This document shows, piece by piece, positions 8,794 through 16,748 of a stretch of 64,000 nucleotides of DNA. This stretch comes from UBA6163 sp031411655 (GTDB lineage Bacteria; Planctomycetota; Planctomycetia; Pirellulales; Pirellulaceae): positions 1 through 64,000 of the forward strand of contig JANOBM010000192.1 in assembly GCA_031411655.1 (NCBI GenBank), in the 5' to 3' direction. The position numbers and the translations under genes are program-made. Numbering within the stretch: position 1 is the stretch's first letter; every line of letters starts with the position of its first letter. The notes below the pieces were generated by a model, which ran no database searches, had not been told where the DNA came from, and was given only the letters and a program-made list of their open reading frames with translations.

Positions 8794-9821
8794 TCTTGCA
8801 CTTTGTCAGTTGCAGGGATGGCGTCTTCCTCGTCCTCGCTTCGAGCGCGTGAATCGATCGCAATTGCATCGCGGCCCTGTTCCTGTAGGTAGCGAGCGAC
8901 CACGGCGGAATAGCCATGCGTCACCCAAACCGTTTCGGGATCGCAAAGATGCACCGCTTGTAAGAGCGAAGGCCAGTCAACATGATCGCTCATGACGAAT
9001 CCGCGATCGACGGAGCGTCTTCGTCGGGCGCCTCGCACCGCCATCCACCCGCTTGCCATGGCCGTACTGACAGGCCCAAACTTTCTTATCCATGCAGTTC
9101 CATGCACACTAGGGACGGCTACCACCATCGCACCTCGCCAATCGTTCTTCCCAGCGATGGACCCAACGTAAGTGGTCATGGGCAAATTAACTCCGGTCAT
9201 TCGGTACGCCTCGTTTCCCTTCTCAACTGCCCCGTGGGTGAAGATGGGGCCGATGCTCGGATCGAGTCCAGCGAGTAGACGCTGACTTTTTCCGACAGCA
9301 TATCCGTAAAGTACACTGCACTTGCCGCTTTCGCGGTTTCCTCGCCACCAGTGGTTAATCGACTCAACGATTGCCTGCTCGGCTTGCCATCGATAAACAG
9401 GAAGTCCAAACGTGGATTCGGTCACGAGCAAGTGACAACGTAGCGGTTGCCAACTTTCGCACGTTGGATCTTGGCCAAGTTTGTAGTCGCCCGTGACAAC
9501 CGCGATTCGACCGCGATATTCGAGCCGAATTTGGGCCGAACCGAGCATATGGCCAGCAGGGTGGAAGCTAACATCGACACCGCCGATTTGGATTGATTCT
9601 CCATAGCGGAGAAACTGAAACTCTGCGTCTTCGCTCATCCGCATTCGCAAAAGGTGTTCACTGGGGCGCGCCGCCAAGTAATGCCGGCATCCCCATCGCG
9701 CATGATCGGAGTGGGCGTGCGTGACCACGGCGCGATCGACCGGTCGCCGAGGGTCGATGTAGAAACCACCCGCAGAGCAATACAAGCCGCGTTCAGTCGT
9801 TTTGAGCAGAGCCTCCACCAT
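8790..9821 (-). CDS. Ligase-associated DNA damage response exonuclease (MBL fold, CPSF-like)
   Basis: A 343-aa metallo-beta-lactamase-fold nuclease. The zinc motif HAHSDH lies at residues 35-40; HPAGHMLGS, TGDYKLGQ and the late SDHVDWP histidine supply the other ligands and the beta-CASP part. In the Lhr-associated cluster this protein is the DNA exonuclease partner. It is the first gene of the set, starting at the ATG at 9821, and its stop overlaps the ligase start. The promoter of the cluster should lie just right of 9821, but I see no strong consensus. Length fits the family. Confidence 0.92.
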   Translation of the reverse strand: MVEALLKTTERGLYCSAGGFYIDPRRPVDRAVVTHAHSDHARWGCRHYLAARPSEHLLRMRMSEDAEFQFLRYGESIQIGGVDVSFHPAGHMLGSAQIRLEYRGRIAVVTGDYKLGQDPTCESWQPLRCHLLVTESTFGLPVYRWQAEQAIVESINHWWRGNRESGKCSVLYGYAVGKSQRLLAGLDPSIGPIFTHGAVEKGNEAYRMTGVNLPMTTYVGSIAGKNDWRGAMVVAVPSVHGTAWIRKFGPVSTAMASGWMAVRGARRRRSVDRGFVMSDHVDWPSLLQAVHLCDPETVWVTHGYSAVVARYLQEQGRDAIAIDSRARSEDEEDAIPATDKVQE

Positions 9822-10263
9822 TTTTAACGTCTTGCAGAGGTTTTATCTCCGCCTACTTTCACTCAAGCAGGATAGATCCGATTGAATGCTTTCCAATGCT
9901 GCCGGACCGGAAGGTTGCATGCTCACTCGCGGTTACGCAGGGAAATTGTCTTGCAAACGGCCTTGTTGGTCGAAATGCGACCAGCGGCGGAATACGAACT
10001 CGATTGTTGAACGCGTATCGTTTGCTAATCGTAGTTAACCGGAAAATAACGAAGCTCGTAACCTCATCTGCCCGTTTTGGATAATTTCGAAAAGAGACCA
10101 AAAGAGTAAATCTTTGCCCCCTTCCAGAACCAGCGCGAGGGAGCAAATCACGCGCCGTACAAGGCGCGTCTGGCATGAGGGCGGTTGCCGTGTATTGACG
10201 CCGATTCTGGTAGGATGCTGAACTTAAACGATCGGCACACAAACGCGACGCAAGGGGATATCT
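9822..10263. other. Divergent intergenic region between exonuclease cluster and mgtA, 442 bp
   Basis: It should hold both the promoter of the repair cluster (left side) and the leader of mgtA (right side). A perfect 7-bp stem ACGCGCC/GGCGCGT with a six-base loop lies at 10150-10169, about 95 bp before mgtA. The segment TTGACG at 10195-10200 has no good -10 partner at normal spacing. No protein gene is supported. Confidence 0.4.
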
Positions 10264-12897
10264 TTGCCAAACTCCATCCCCCGCGATTCGGCCGAGGTCT
10301 TCTATGACGGGGCGGTGCCGCTTCAGTATTGGAGTTTGCCATCCGACAAACTACTGACCGAACTGCGTTCTTCGAGTGACGGATTACGGCAAGAGGATGC
10401 CGATGGGCGGTTGCAGCGATTCGGGCCAAACTCGATCAAGGCGGGCAGCGATTCATCGGCGTTTCGTTTGCTCCTGAACCAGTTTAAGAGTCCATTGGTA
10501 CTGATTCTGGTCGTCGCCTCGATGATTTCGGCCATCGCGGGAGAATGGCCCGATGCAATCATTGTGCTGGCGGTTGTTCTCGGAAGCACGATGCTGGGCT
10601 TTGTCCAAGAGTATCGCGCGAGCGACGCAATCGAAAAGCTGCGTTCAAAGGTTACGATCAAGTCCACGGTTTTACGCGACGGAATTCCTCTTGAGTTGCT
10701 CTCCAAAAACGTTGTTCCGGGCGACGTGGTTCTATTGTCAGCAGGCAGCCTCATTCCGGCGGATGGAGTGGTACTGGAAGCAAACGATCTGTTCGTCAGT
10801 CAGGCGGTCCTCACCGGTGAAGTTTTTCCGGTAGAAAAGAAGGCAGGCAAAGTGGAGCCTCATGCGAGCCTCATGGAACGCACCCAGTGCGTGTTCATGG
10901 GAACCAGCGTTCGAAGTGGTACCGCTCGTGTACTCATCGTACAGACCGCGAAGTCAACGGTGTTTGGACAGATTGCTGAACGATTGAAGTTGCGTCCCGA
11001 AGATACTGAATTTGAGCGGGGCGTACAGCGATTCGGGTATCTTCTCACCCGAGTGATGTTGGTCATGGTTGTGGTCGTCTTGTTGATCAACATCCTCCGC
11101 GATAAGCCAGCATTAGATTCCCTTTTATTTGCACTCGCACTTGCGGTTGGCCTAACTCCGGAACTCCTACCTGCCATCATCAGCATCACGCTCGCTCATG
11201 GAGCACAGCGAATGGCGAAGCGAGGTGTCATCGTTAGAAAGCTGAATGCCATCGAAAACTTTGGCAGCATGGACGTACTCTGTACCGACAAGACGGGGAC
11301 GTTGACCGAGGGAGTTGTTTTACTCAAGGATGCGCTGGACACCCAAGGTAAACCTTCGGGATCGGTACTTCGCTATGCATGCCTCAACTCGTGTCATCAA
11401 ACTGGATTGAATAATCCGCTCGATGAGGCGATCAGCGTTGCTGGCAAGCAAGCTGGCATCGAACTCAGCCCTGAGACGAAGGTCGGCGAGATCCCTTATG
11501 ACTTTATCCGTAAGCGACTGAGTGTGATCGTTGCCGACAAGCAAGGGCTAGGAACGCTCATCACGAAAGGAGCGATGGCGAATGTTCTGGAAGTTTGTAC
11601 TTCGGTGATGGAAGGTGGTACCAGCGGTGCCTTAAATGACACCCGACGAGGCGAACTGAATGAGCAGTTTCGCCAGTGGAGCGCCCAGGGCTTCCGTGTA
11701 TTAGGCGTAGCAACGAAACCGATGGTCCAGAGGGCAGCATCCTTTTCGCGAGTCGACGAGGAATCGCTTCAGTTTGCAGGATTCTTGCTGTTTTTTGATC
11801 CCCCCAAAGCGGACGTTGTACAGACGATAGTCGACCTCAACCGATTGGGCATCCAATTGAAAATCATCACGGGTGATAATCAACTCGTGGCCCGTCACGT
11901 TGCTGAGGCCGTCAATTTGCCCACTGGCGGATTGCTGACTGGCAATGACCTCAACGGTATGGGAGACGAGGCGCTTTGGCACGCTGCAGAACGGACATCG
12001 ATTTTTGCCGAGGTGGACCCCAATCAGAAAGAACGCATTATTCTCGCATTGCGGAAGACCGGACACGTTGTGGGATATATGGGTGATGGAATCAATGATG
12101 CGCCGGCATTGCATGCTGCTGATGTTGGGATCTCGGTCAATACGGCTGTGGACGTTGCAAAGGACGCGTCTGACTTGGTTCTTCTTGAACAAAACTTAGA
12201 CATCTTGCGCGAAGGCATCGAAGAAGGACGCCGAACGTTTGCCAATACGCATAAATACATACTAACGACGATAAGCGCCAACTTCGGCAATATGTTTAGC
12301 ATGGCGGTAGCATCGCTTTTTTTGCCGTTTCTGCCACTGCTCGCATCACAGATTTTACTCAACAATTTCTTGTCCGATATTCCTGGAACGATGATTGCCG
12401 GCGACAACGTCGATCCGGAATGGGTTGCAAAACCACGTCGATGGGATAACAAGTTCATTAGTCGTTACATGGTGCTGTTCGGATTGGTCAGCTCACTCTT
12501 CGACTTTTTAACTTTTGGCACGTTGTTGTACGTTTTCAGTACAACTGAAGAGGAGTTTCGCACGGGATGGTTTATCGAGTCACTGTTGACGGAATTAGTC
12601 ATCGCACTAGTCGTACGAACTCGCCGTGTGTTTTTTCGCAGCCGTCCTGGGACACTTTTGCTGTCGAGTACCGTCATCGTGATCGGTATCACTCTCGTAC
12701 TGCCATATCTTCCCATCAATTCTTTGTTGGGTTTCGTGCCATTGCCTGCACCGCTGATGCTGATGTTGATCGGACTGACTGTCCTCTATGTGGTCGTCGC
12801 CGAGATTGCGAAGAACTATTTCTACGGTCGGACGGAGAATTCGATTTTTCTTGACTCAGATCGTCTAACGGATCAAGCCCATCAAAGCTCGCCTTGA
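10264..12897 (+). CDS. mgtA: Magnesium-translocating P-type ATPase
   Basis: An 877-aa P3-type ATPase. The actuator motif is LTGEVFPVEK, the phosphorylated aspartate is in DKTGTLTEG (D342), and the hinge motif GDGINDAPAL is near residue 607. The C-terminal LLNNFLSDIPG and DNVDPEWVAKP segments are specific to the MgtA/MgtB branch rather than Ca2+ or heavy-metal pumps. It imports Mg2+ across the cytoplasmic membrane, usually under Mg2+ limitation. The start is TTG at 10264, preceded by AAGGGG (10250-10255 region) at good spacing; no ATG fits the conserved N-terminus. A stem-loop follows at 12906. A family-type leader control is possible but not shown. Confidence 0.9.
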   Translation: MPNSIPRDSAEVFYDGAVPLQYWSLPSDKLLTELRSSSDGLRQEDADGRLQRFGPNSIKAGSDSSAFRLLLNQFKSPLVLILVVASMISAIAGEWPDAIIVLAVVLGSTMLGFVQEYRASDAIEKLRSKVTIKSTVLRDGIPLELLSKNVVPGDVVLLSAGSLIPADGVVLEANDLFVSQAVLTGEVFPVEKKAGKVEPHASLMERTQCVFMGTSVRSGTARVLIVQTAKSTVFGQIAERLKLRPEDTEFERGVQRFGYLLTRVMLVMVVVVLLINILRDKPALDSLLFALALAVGLTPELLPAIISITLAHGAQRMAKRGVIVRKLNAIENFGSMDVLCTDKTGTLTEGVVLLKDALDTQGKPSGSVLRYACLNSCHQTGLNNPLDEAISVAGKQAGIELSPETKVGEIPYDFIRKRLSVIVADKQGLGTLITKGAMANVLEVCTSVMEGGTSGALNDTRRGELNEQFRQWSAQGFRVLGVATKPMVQRAASFSRVDEESLQFAGFLLFFDPPKADVVQTIVDLNRLGIQLKIITGDNQLVARHVAEAVNLPTGGLLTGNDLNGMGDEALWHAAERTSIFAEVDPNQKERIILALRKTGHVVGYMGDGINDAPALHAADVGISVNTAVDVAKDASDLVLLEQNLDILREGIEEGRRTFANTHKYILTTISANFGNMFSMAVASLFLPFLPLLASQILLNNFLSDIPGTMIAGDNVDPEWVAKPRRWDNKFISRYMVLFGLVSSLFDFLTFGTLLYVFSTTEEEFRTGWFIESLLTELVIALVVRTRRVFFRSRPGTLLLSSTVIVIGITLVLPYLPINSLLGFVPLPAPLMLMLIGLTVLYVVVAEIAKNYFYGRTENSIFLDSDRLTDQAHQSSP

Positions 12898-12905
12898 AGA
12901 TTGAG

Positions 12906-12943
12906 TTGACCTTCTCGAGGAAAAGTTTGACTGAAGGTCGACT
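12906..12943 (+). terminator. Putative stem-loop terminator after mgtA
   Basis: GTTGACCTTC (12906-12915) pairs with GAAGGTCGAC (12934-12943) at nine of ten positions plus one G-T wobble, with an 18-base loop, starting 8 bp after the mgtA stop. No T run follows, so the call is modest. Confidence 0.3.
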
Positions 12944-13071
12944 CCGCTAAAAGACCTGCGGGATCGGCTTGCATTCATCAATGCGCAGCATGGGAGGGTA
13001 CCAGGTCATCTTTCGTTACAGGAAAAAATCGGCACAAGGAATGCGTAAGTGCTGCGACCGCTAACGCTGCT

Positions 13072-15456
13072 GTGCTCAAACCAACCACCTCGTCTCCTTC
13101 TAAGCCAATGTTTCGCTTTTTACCCTGGAAATTGATCGCAAAACGCGCAGCGCGGGCCTATGGTCTAGCGGACCCAGCGATATGGCTTCGGCGAATACGA
13201 GGTTTTGCGCAACCATCGGAAATCGGCGAACCAATTGAGTTGCTCCGTGCGGGCGTGCTGTTTCACGCTCGCGGGATCGTCAACACCCGCGCCGTTCAGC
13301 ACAACTTGGACTGGATATGGCCTTACTGGGTGGTTCGACAGTTCGACCCAACGGATGTGTCCTTCATACCGCGAGCGTTTTCGTTCAGTCATGTGAATTT
13401 GACGCATCGTAACTGGACCGCTGTGGGGTTGCCGGAGCTGTCGGTTTATCCCATTGTCGATCCGCGCGGCTTGGTAACGCCTCTGACCGACGGGTGGTCA
13501 ATCGACTGTTGGATCGTCGACGACGCTGGCAACTCTCTTACACCCAGTCGACTGCCTGATTCATCGATTGTGCAAACGTTGGACATCGATGATGGCCTTG
13601 CTGTGACGACATCCTCTCAGCATGGCGATTTCGCATTGCGAAAAGCGGTTCGTGTTGTAGTAGAGGGGGACGATCCGGTACTAAAAATCGACATTGTGGC
13701 CAAGTCAGTGAGTGAGGCCAAATTGGTTGTATCCGTGCGACCGTACAACCCGGAGGGTGTGCAGTTTGTCGATTCCATCGAAGTAAATGAGGGTCGTAGT
13801 GGCTGGCTGGTGAATGGTAAAACCGAAATTCAACTTGGACGACCGGCCGATCAATTGCTAGTTTCTGATTATGCCGACGGGGATGTGTACAGTTTGCTCC
13901 GTGGGCGCGAGGGCCGTAGTGGCGGCGATCACGAACGAATGCGAGTTGTCTGCAAGGTGGGCATGGCAACAGCGGCCGCAATCTTTTCAATGAATCAAGA
14001 AGCATCGCTCTCCATCCGAGTCCCACTGAAAAAGGAATTGGAGACGAACGGTAATATTGCCCGTTTTCGTACGAAGGCAACTTGGCAATCGGTGCGAGAC
14101 CGAGTCGCAAAGTTGCAAATACCCGATGCTCGCAAGCAGTTTTTGTATGACGCTGCGGTACAAACACTTATCCTTTTATCGGCCGATGAGGTTGTACCTG
14201 GACCGTATACGTATCGACGTTTTTGGTTTCGCGATGCCTGCGTGATGATGAATTCGCTACTGGCCATTGGGCTCACTGAGCGATGTCGACAAACGATGGA
14301 TAGCTTCGCTTCGCGACAACTTCGCAACGGATATTTCCGATCACAAGATGGAGAATGGGACTCAAACGGTCAGGTGTTATGGATTTTCAATCGCTATGAA
14401 AAATTGTTAGGCGATAGACTTCCGGATGCATTGATCGCAACCATTCCCAAGGCTATCGAGTGGATCGAGCAAAAACGAGTGCTAGATAGTACTGACCCAC
14501 TTCACATTGGCTTACTACCAGCAGGTTTTAGTGCCGAGCACCTCGGCCCCAACGACCACTATTACTGGGATGACTTTTGGGCAGAAGCAGGATTACGTGG
14601 CGCCGCGGAACTGCTTGATCGCCACGGGCGACCCACTGAAGCGGTGGATGCTCGATTGAAAGCTGACGATTTACGCAGGGCGATTGATCGGAGTATTCAG
14701 CGGACCCCGGCGTGGCGATCGCTTGGGGGAGTTCCCGCGTCGCCTCATCGCCGTATCGACGCGGGTGCAGTCGGGTCGATGGTTGCCGACTATCCGTTGC
14801 AACTATTTCCTCCTGGGTCTCCAGCCATGATGGCAACGGTTGACAAGTTGTTGGAGCGTTGTTTCCTCCAAGGCGGTTTCTTTCAAGACGTGATTCACTC
14901 CGGAGTGAATGCTTATCTGACGCTTGATATAGCGCAGACACTCCTACGCGCGGGCGACCTCCGCTATCTCGCATTGGTTGATGCCGTTGCAAAACTTGCC
15001 TCGCCGACTGGCCAATGGCCCGAGGCGATTCACCCACAGACAGGAGGCGGTTGTATGGGCGACGGCCAACATGGTTGGGCAGCTGCCGAGTGGGTCATGA
15101 TGCTTCGCAATATGTTTGTGCGTGAAGAGTCGGATCGATTGATCATCGGGTCGGGAATCCTCCCCGGTTGGTTTGACTCTGAGAACGATGTTACGTTTGG
15201 TCCGACCCTAACGCCTTGGGGGCACGTAACAGTCAGCATCGTTCATCCGCGTAAAGAACCGGCTGTCATTATCGATGCAAAGTGGTATCACACCCAACCA
15301 ATGCTTATTGTGGCAATTCCCGGGTTCCGAACTGTCCATCGGCCCGATATTTGCCAGCCTATTGCTCTTCAACGGGAGATTCAGGATCCCGCCCCGCTTT
15401 ATAAAGTTCCTGACTCCCCAGCCGACTCTTTTGTAGCCCTCTCCGAGGAAGGATGA
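13072..15456 (+). CDS. Six-hairpin (alpha/alpha)6 glycosidase-like protein, amylo-alpha-1,6-glucosidase/GH15-like
   Basis: A 794-aa protein. The N-terminal half (about 1-340) looks like an all-beta domain, and the C-terminal half resembles (alpha/alpha)6 toroid glycosidases, with RRFWFRDACVMMNSLL near 380, YYWDDFWAEAGLRGA near 495 and a WPEAIHPQTGGGCMGDGQH segment near 650. No signal peptide is evident, so it is probably cytosolic. It probably hydrolyses or transfers an alpha-glucosidic bond; the acid and base residues cannot be assigned with confidence. The start is GTG at 13072, with ATG at 13108 as an alternative. The stop overlaps the start of the glycosyltransferase gene (ATGA), so it heads a three-gene operon acting on the same glycan or glycolipid (inference). 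Confidence 0.7.
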   Translation: MLKPTTSSPSKPMFRFLPWKLIAKRAARAYGLADPAIWLRRIRGFAQPSEIGEPIELLRAGVLFHARGIVNTRAVQHNLDWIWPYWVVRQFDPTDVSFIPRAFSFSHVNLTHRNWTAVGLPELSVYPIVDPRGLVTPLTDGWSIDCWIVDDAGNSLTPSRLPDSSIVQTLDIDDGLAVTTSSQHGDFALRKAVRVVVEGDDPVLKIDIVAKSVSEAKLVVSVRPYNPEGVQFVDSIEVNEGRSGWLVNGKTEIQLGRPADQLLVSDYADGDVYSLLRGREGRSGGDHERMRVVCKVGMATAAAIFSMNQEASLSIRVPLKKELETNGNIARFRTKATWQSVRDRVAKLQIPDARKQFLYDAAVQTLILLSADEVVPGPYTYRRFWFRDACVMMNSLLAIGLTERCRQTMDSFASRQLRNGYFRSQDGEWDSNGQVLWIFNRYEKLLGDRLPDALIATIPKAIEWIEQKRVLDSTDPLHIGLLPAGFSAEHLGPNDHYYWDDFWAEAGLRGAAELLDRHGRPTEAVDARLKADDLRRAIDRSIQRTPAWRSLGGVPASPHRRIDAGAVGSMVADYPLQLFPPGSPAMMATVDKLLERCFLQGGFFQDVIHSGVNAYLTLDIAQTLLRAGDLRYLALVDAVAKLASPTGQWPEAIHPQTGGGCMGDGQHGWAAAEWVMMLRNMFVREESDRLIIGSGILPGWFDSENDVTFGPTLTPWGHVTVSIVHPRKEPAVIIDAKWYHTQPMLIVAIPGFRTVHRPDICQPIALQREIQDPAPLYKVPDSPADSFVALSEEG

Positions 15457-16748
15457 ACGCGATGAAAATTGCCATGTTTACCAACACTTATCTGCCGCAT
15501 GTCGGAGGTGTTGCTCGGTCGGTGAATACTTATGAAGAGGAGTTTCGTCGCCGCGGACATGACGTGAGAATCATCGCCCCAGAGTTTGCAGGGGCTGAAG
15601 AATCGAGCGACCAGGTCTTGCGAGTCCCTGCAATACAGAATTTCAACGGAAGCGACTTTTCGGTACGACTACCACAGCCACTTTTGATCGATCAGTACCT
15701 TGACGAATTTCAACCCGATCTTCTTCACAGTCATCATCCCTTTTTGTTAGGGGATTCTGCTCTCCGTGCAGCATGGACGCGTAAGGTGCCGTTGGTCTTC
15801 ACGCACCATACGCTCTACGAACAGTACACCCATTACGTGCCTTTCGACTCAGAGGCGATGCAGCGAGTCGCAATTCAGATGGCTACCGAGTATTGCAATC
15901 TATGCACTCATGTGATTGCTCCTAGCCAAAGTATCGCTGAACTGCTGGTGCAACGAGAAGTTAAAACCCCTATCACCGCGATTCCAACGGGAATCGATCT
16001 TGAATTTTTTGGGAGTGGTGACGGTAAACCGATTCGCAAACAACACAAGATTCCAAACGATGCGTTAGTAATCGGCCACGTCGGACGTTTGGCGGAGGAA
16101 AAAAATCTTGGTTTTCTTGCAAATGCCGTTGCCCAGTTTCTTAAGGCGAATCCGAAGGCGTACTGGTTGGTGGTAGGCACTGGCGAATCAACTGAATCGA
16201 TTGAACGAACTGTCGCCGAGATCGCCAGTCCCAAGCAATTGATCATGACCGGCTGCTTGACGGGTCAAGAGTTGGTCGATGCGTACACCGCGATGGATAT
16301 ATTTGTATTCAGTTCGAAATCGGAGACGCAAGGCTTAGTTATCGCGGAAGCGATGGCTGCACGGACTCCCGTGGTGGCGATCGATGGGCCCGGCGTACGT
16401 GATGTACGAATTGGCGACAGCGGAAAAATGCTCGATGGCGATGCGACCGCAGAGGAATTTGCAGAATCGATTCGTAGTATCACAGGAGACCGCGCGGAGC
16501 TTGCACGCCGCGGGGAGCGGGCCCGCAACTCGGTCAGGGATTTTGGACTCGATGTATGCGCCGATCGAGTGCTTGAGCTGTATCAACAGCTTGTCGACAG
16601 CAATGCAGAACGAGTTGATGCCGATACTGGGCTATGGGAAGGTTTTCTCAGTCGTATGGAAATTGAGTGGTCTTTACTGGTCGCCAAAACGACCGCCTTG
16701 TCCGCTGCTGTGGTTGAAACGGAAGCTACGAGGAGTCAACTTGTTTAA
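15453..16748 (+). CDS. GT4 family glycosyltransferase, glycolipid synthase-like
   Basis: A 431-aa GT-B fold glycosyltransferase. The N-terminus (FTNTYLPHVGGVARSV) is the acceptor domain of GT4 enzymes that glucosylate diacylglycerol or phosphatidylinositol; the donor domain has GHVGRLAEEKN and the EX7E-like SETQGLVIAEAM (about 290-302). It should transfer a sugar from a nucleotide donor at the cytoplasmic membrane face. The start is the ATG at 15453 overlapping the preceding stop, or the ATG at 15462, which gives the more usual N-terminus. The last 8 bp overlap the next gene. The tail after residue 390 is not part of the usual fold. Confidence 0.85.
   Translation: MNAMKIAMFTNTYLPHVGGVARSVNTYEEEFRRRGHDVRIIAPEFAGAEESSDQVLRVPAIQNFNGSDFSVRLPQPLLIDQYLDEFQPDLLHSHHPFLLGDSALRAAWTRKVPLVFTHHTLYEQYTHYVPFDSEAMQRVAIQMATEYCNLCTHVIAPSQSIAELLVQREVKTPITAIPTGIDLEFFGSGDGKPIRKQHKIPNDALVIGHVGRLAEEKNLGFLANAVAQFLKANPKAYWLVVGTGESTESIERTVAEIASPKQLIMTGCLTGQELVDAYTAMDIFVFSSKSETQGLVIAEAMAARTPVVAIDGPGVRDVRIGDSGKMLDGDATAEEFAESIRSITGDRAELARRGERARNSVRDFGLDVCADRVLELYQQLVDSNAERVDADTGLWEGFLSRMEIEWSLLVAKTTALSAAVVETEATRSQLV
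16731..16735 (+). promoter_or_regulatory. Ribosome-binding site deciding a TTG start
   Basis: AGGAG, five bases before the TTG at 16741, lies inside the end of the glycosyltransferase gene. It supports translation from TTG rather than from any upstream ATG, which would place 119 codons inside the preceding gene. Confidence 0.6.

Noticed and set aside
10185..10216. Promoter of mgtA from TTGCCG or TTGACG with TAGGAT
   Set aside because: Spacers of 20 or 10 bp do not fit a normal promoter.
13538..14167. 209-codon minus-strand frame
   Set aside because: Antisense to the glycosidase gene; composition rich in Pro, His and Arg as expected for a shadow.
16384..16740. Upstream extension of the phosphodiesterase-EEP fusion by 119 codons
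   Set aside because: It lies wholly in the GT4 gene in another frame and has no family sequence; the TTG at 16741 has a good ribosome site.
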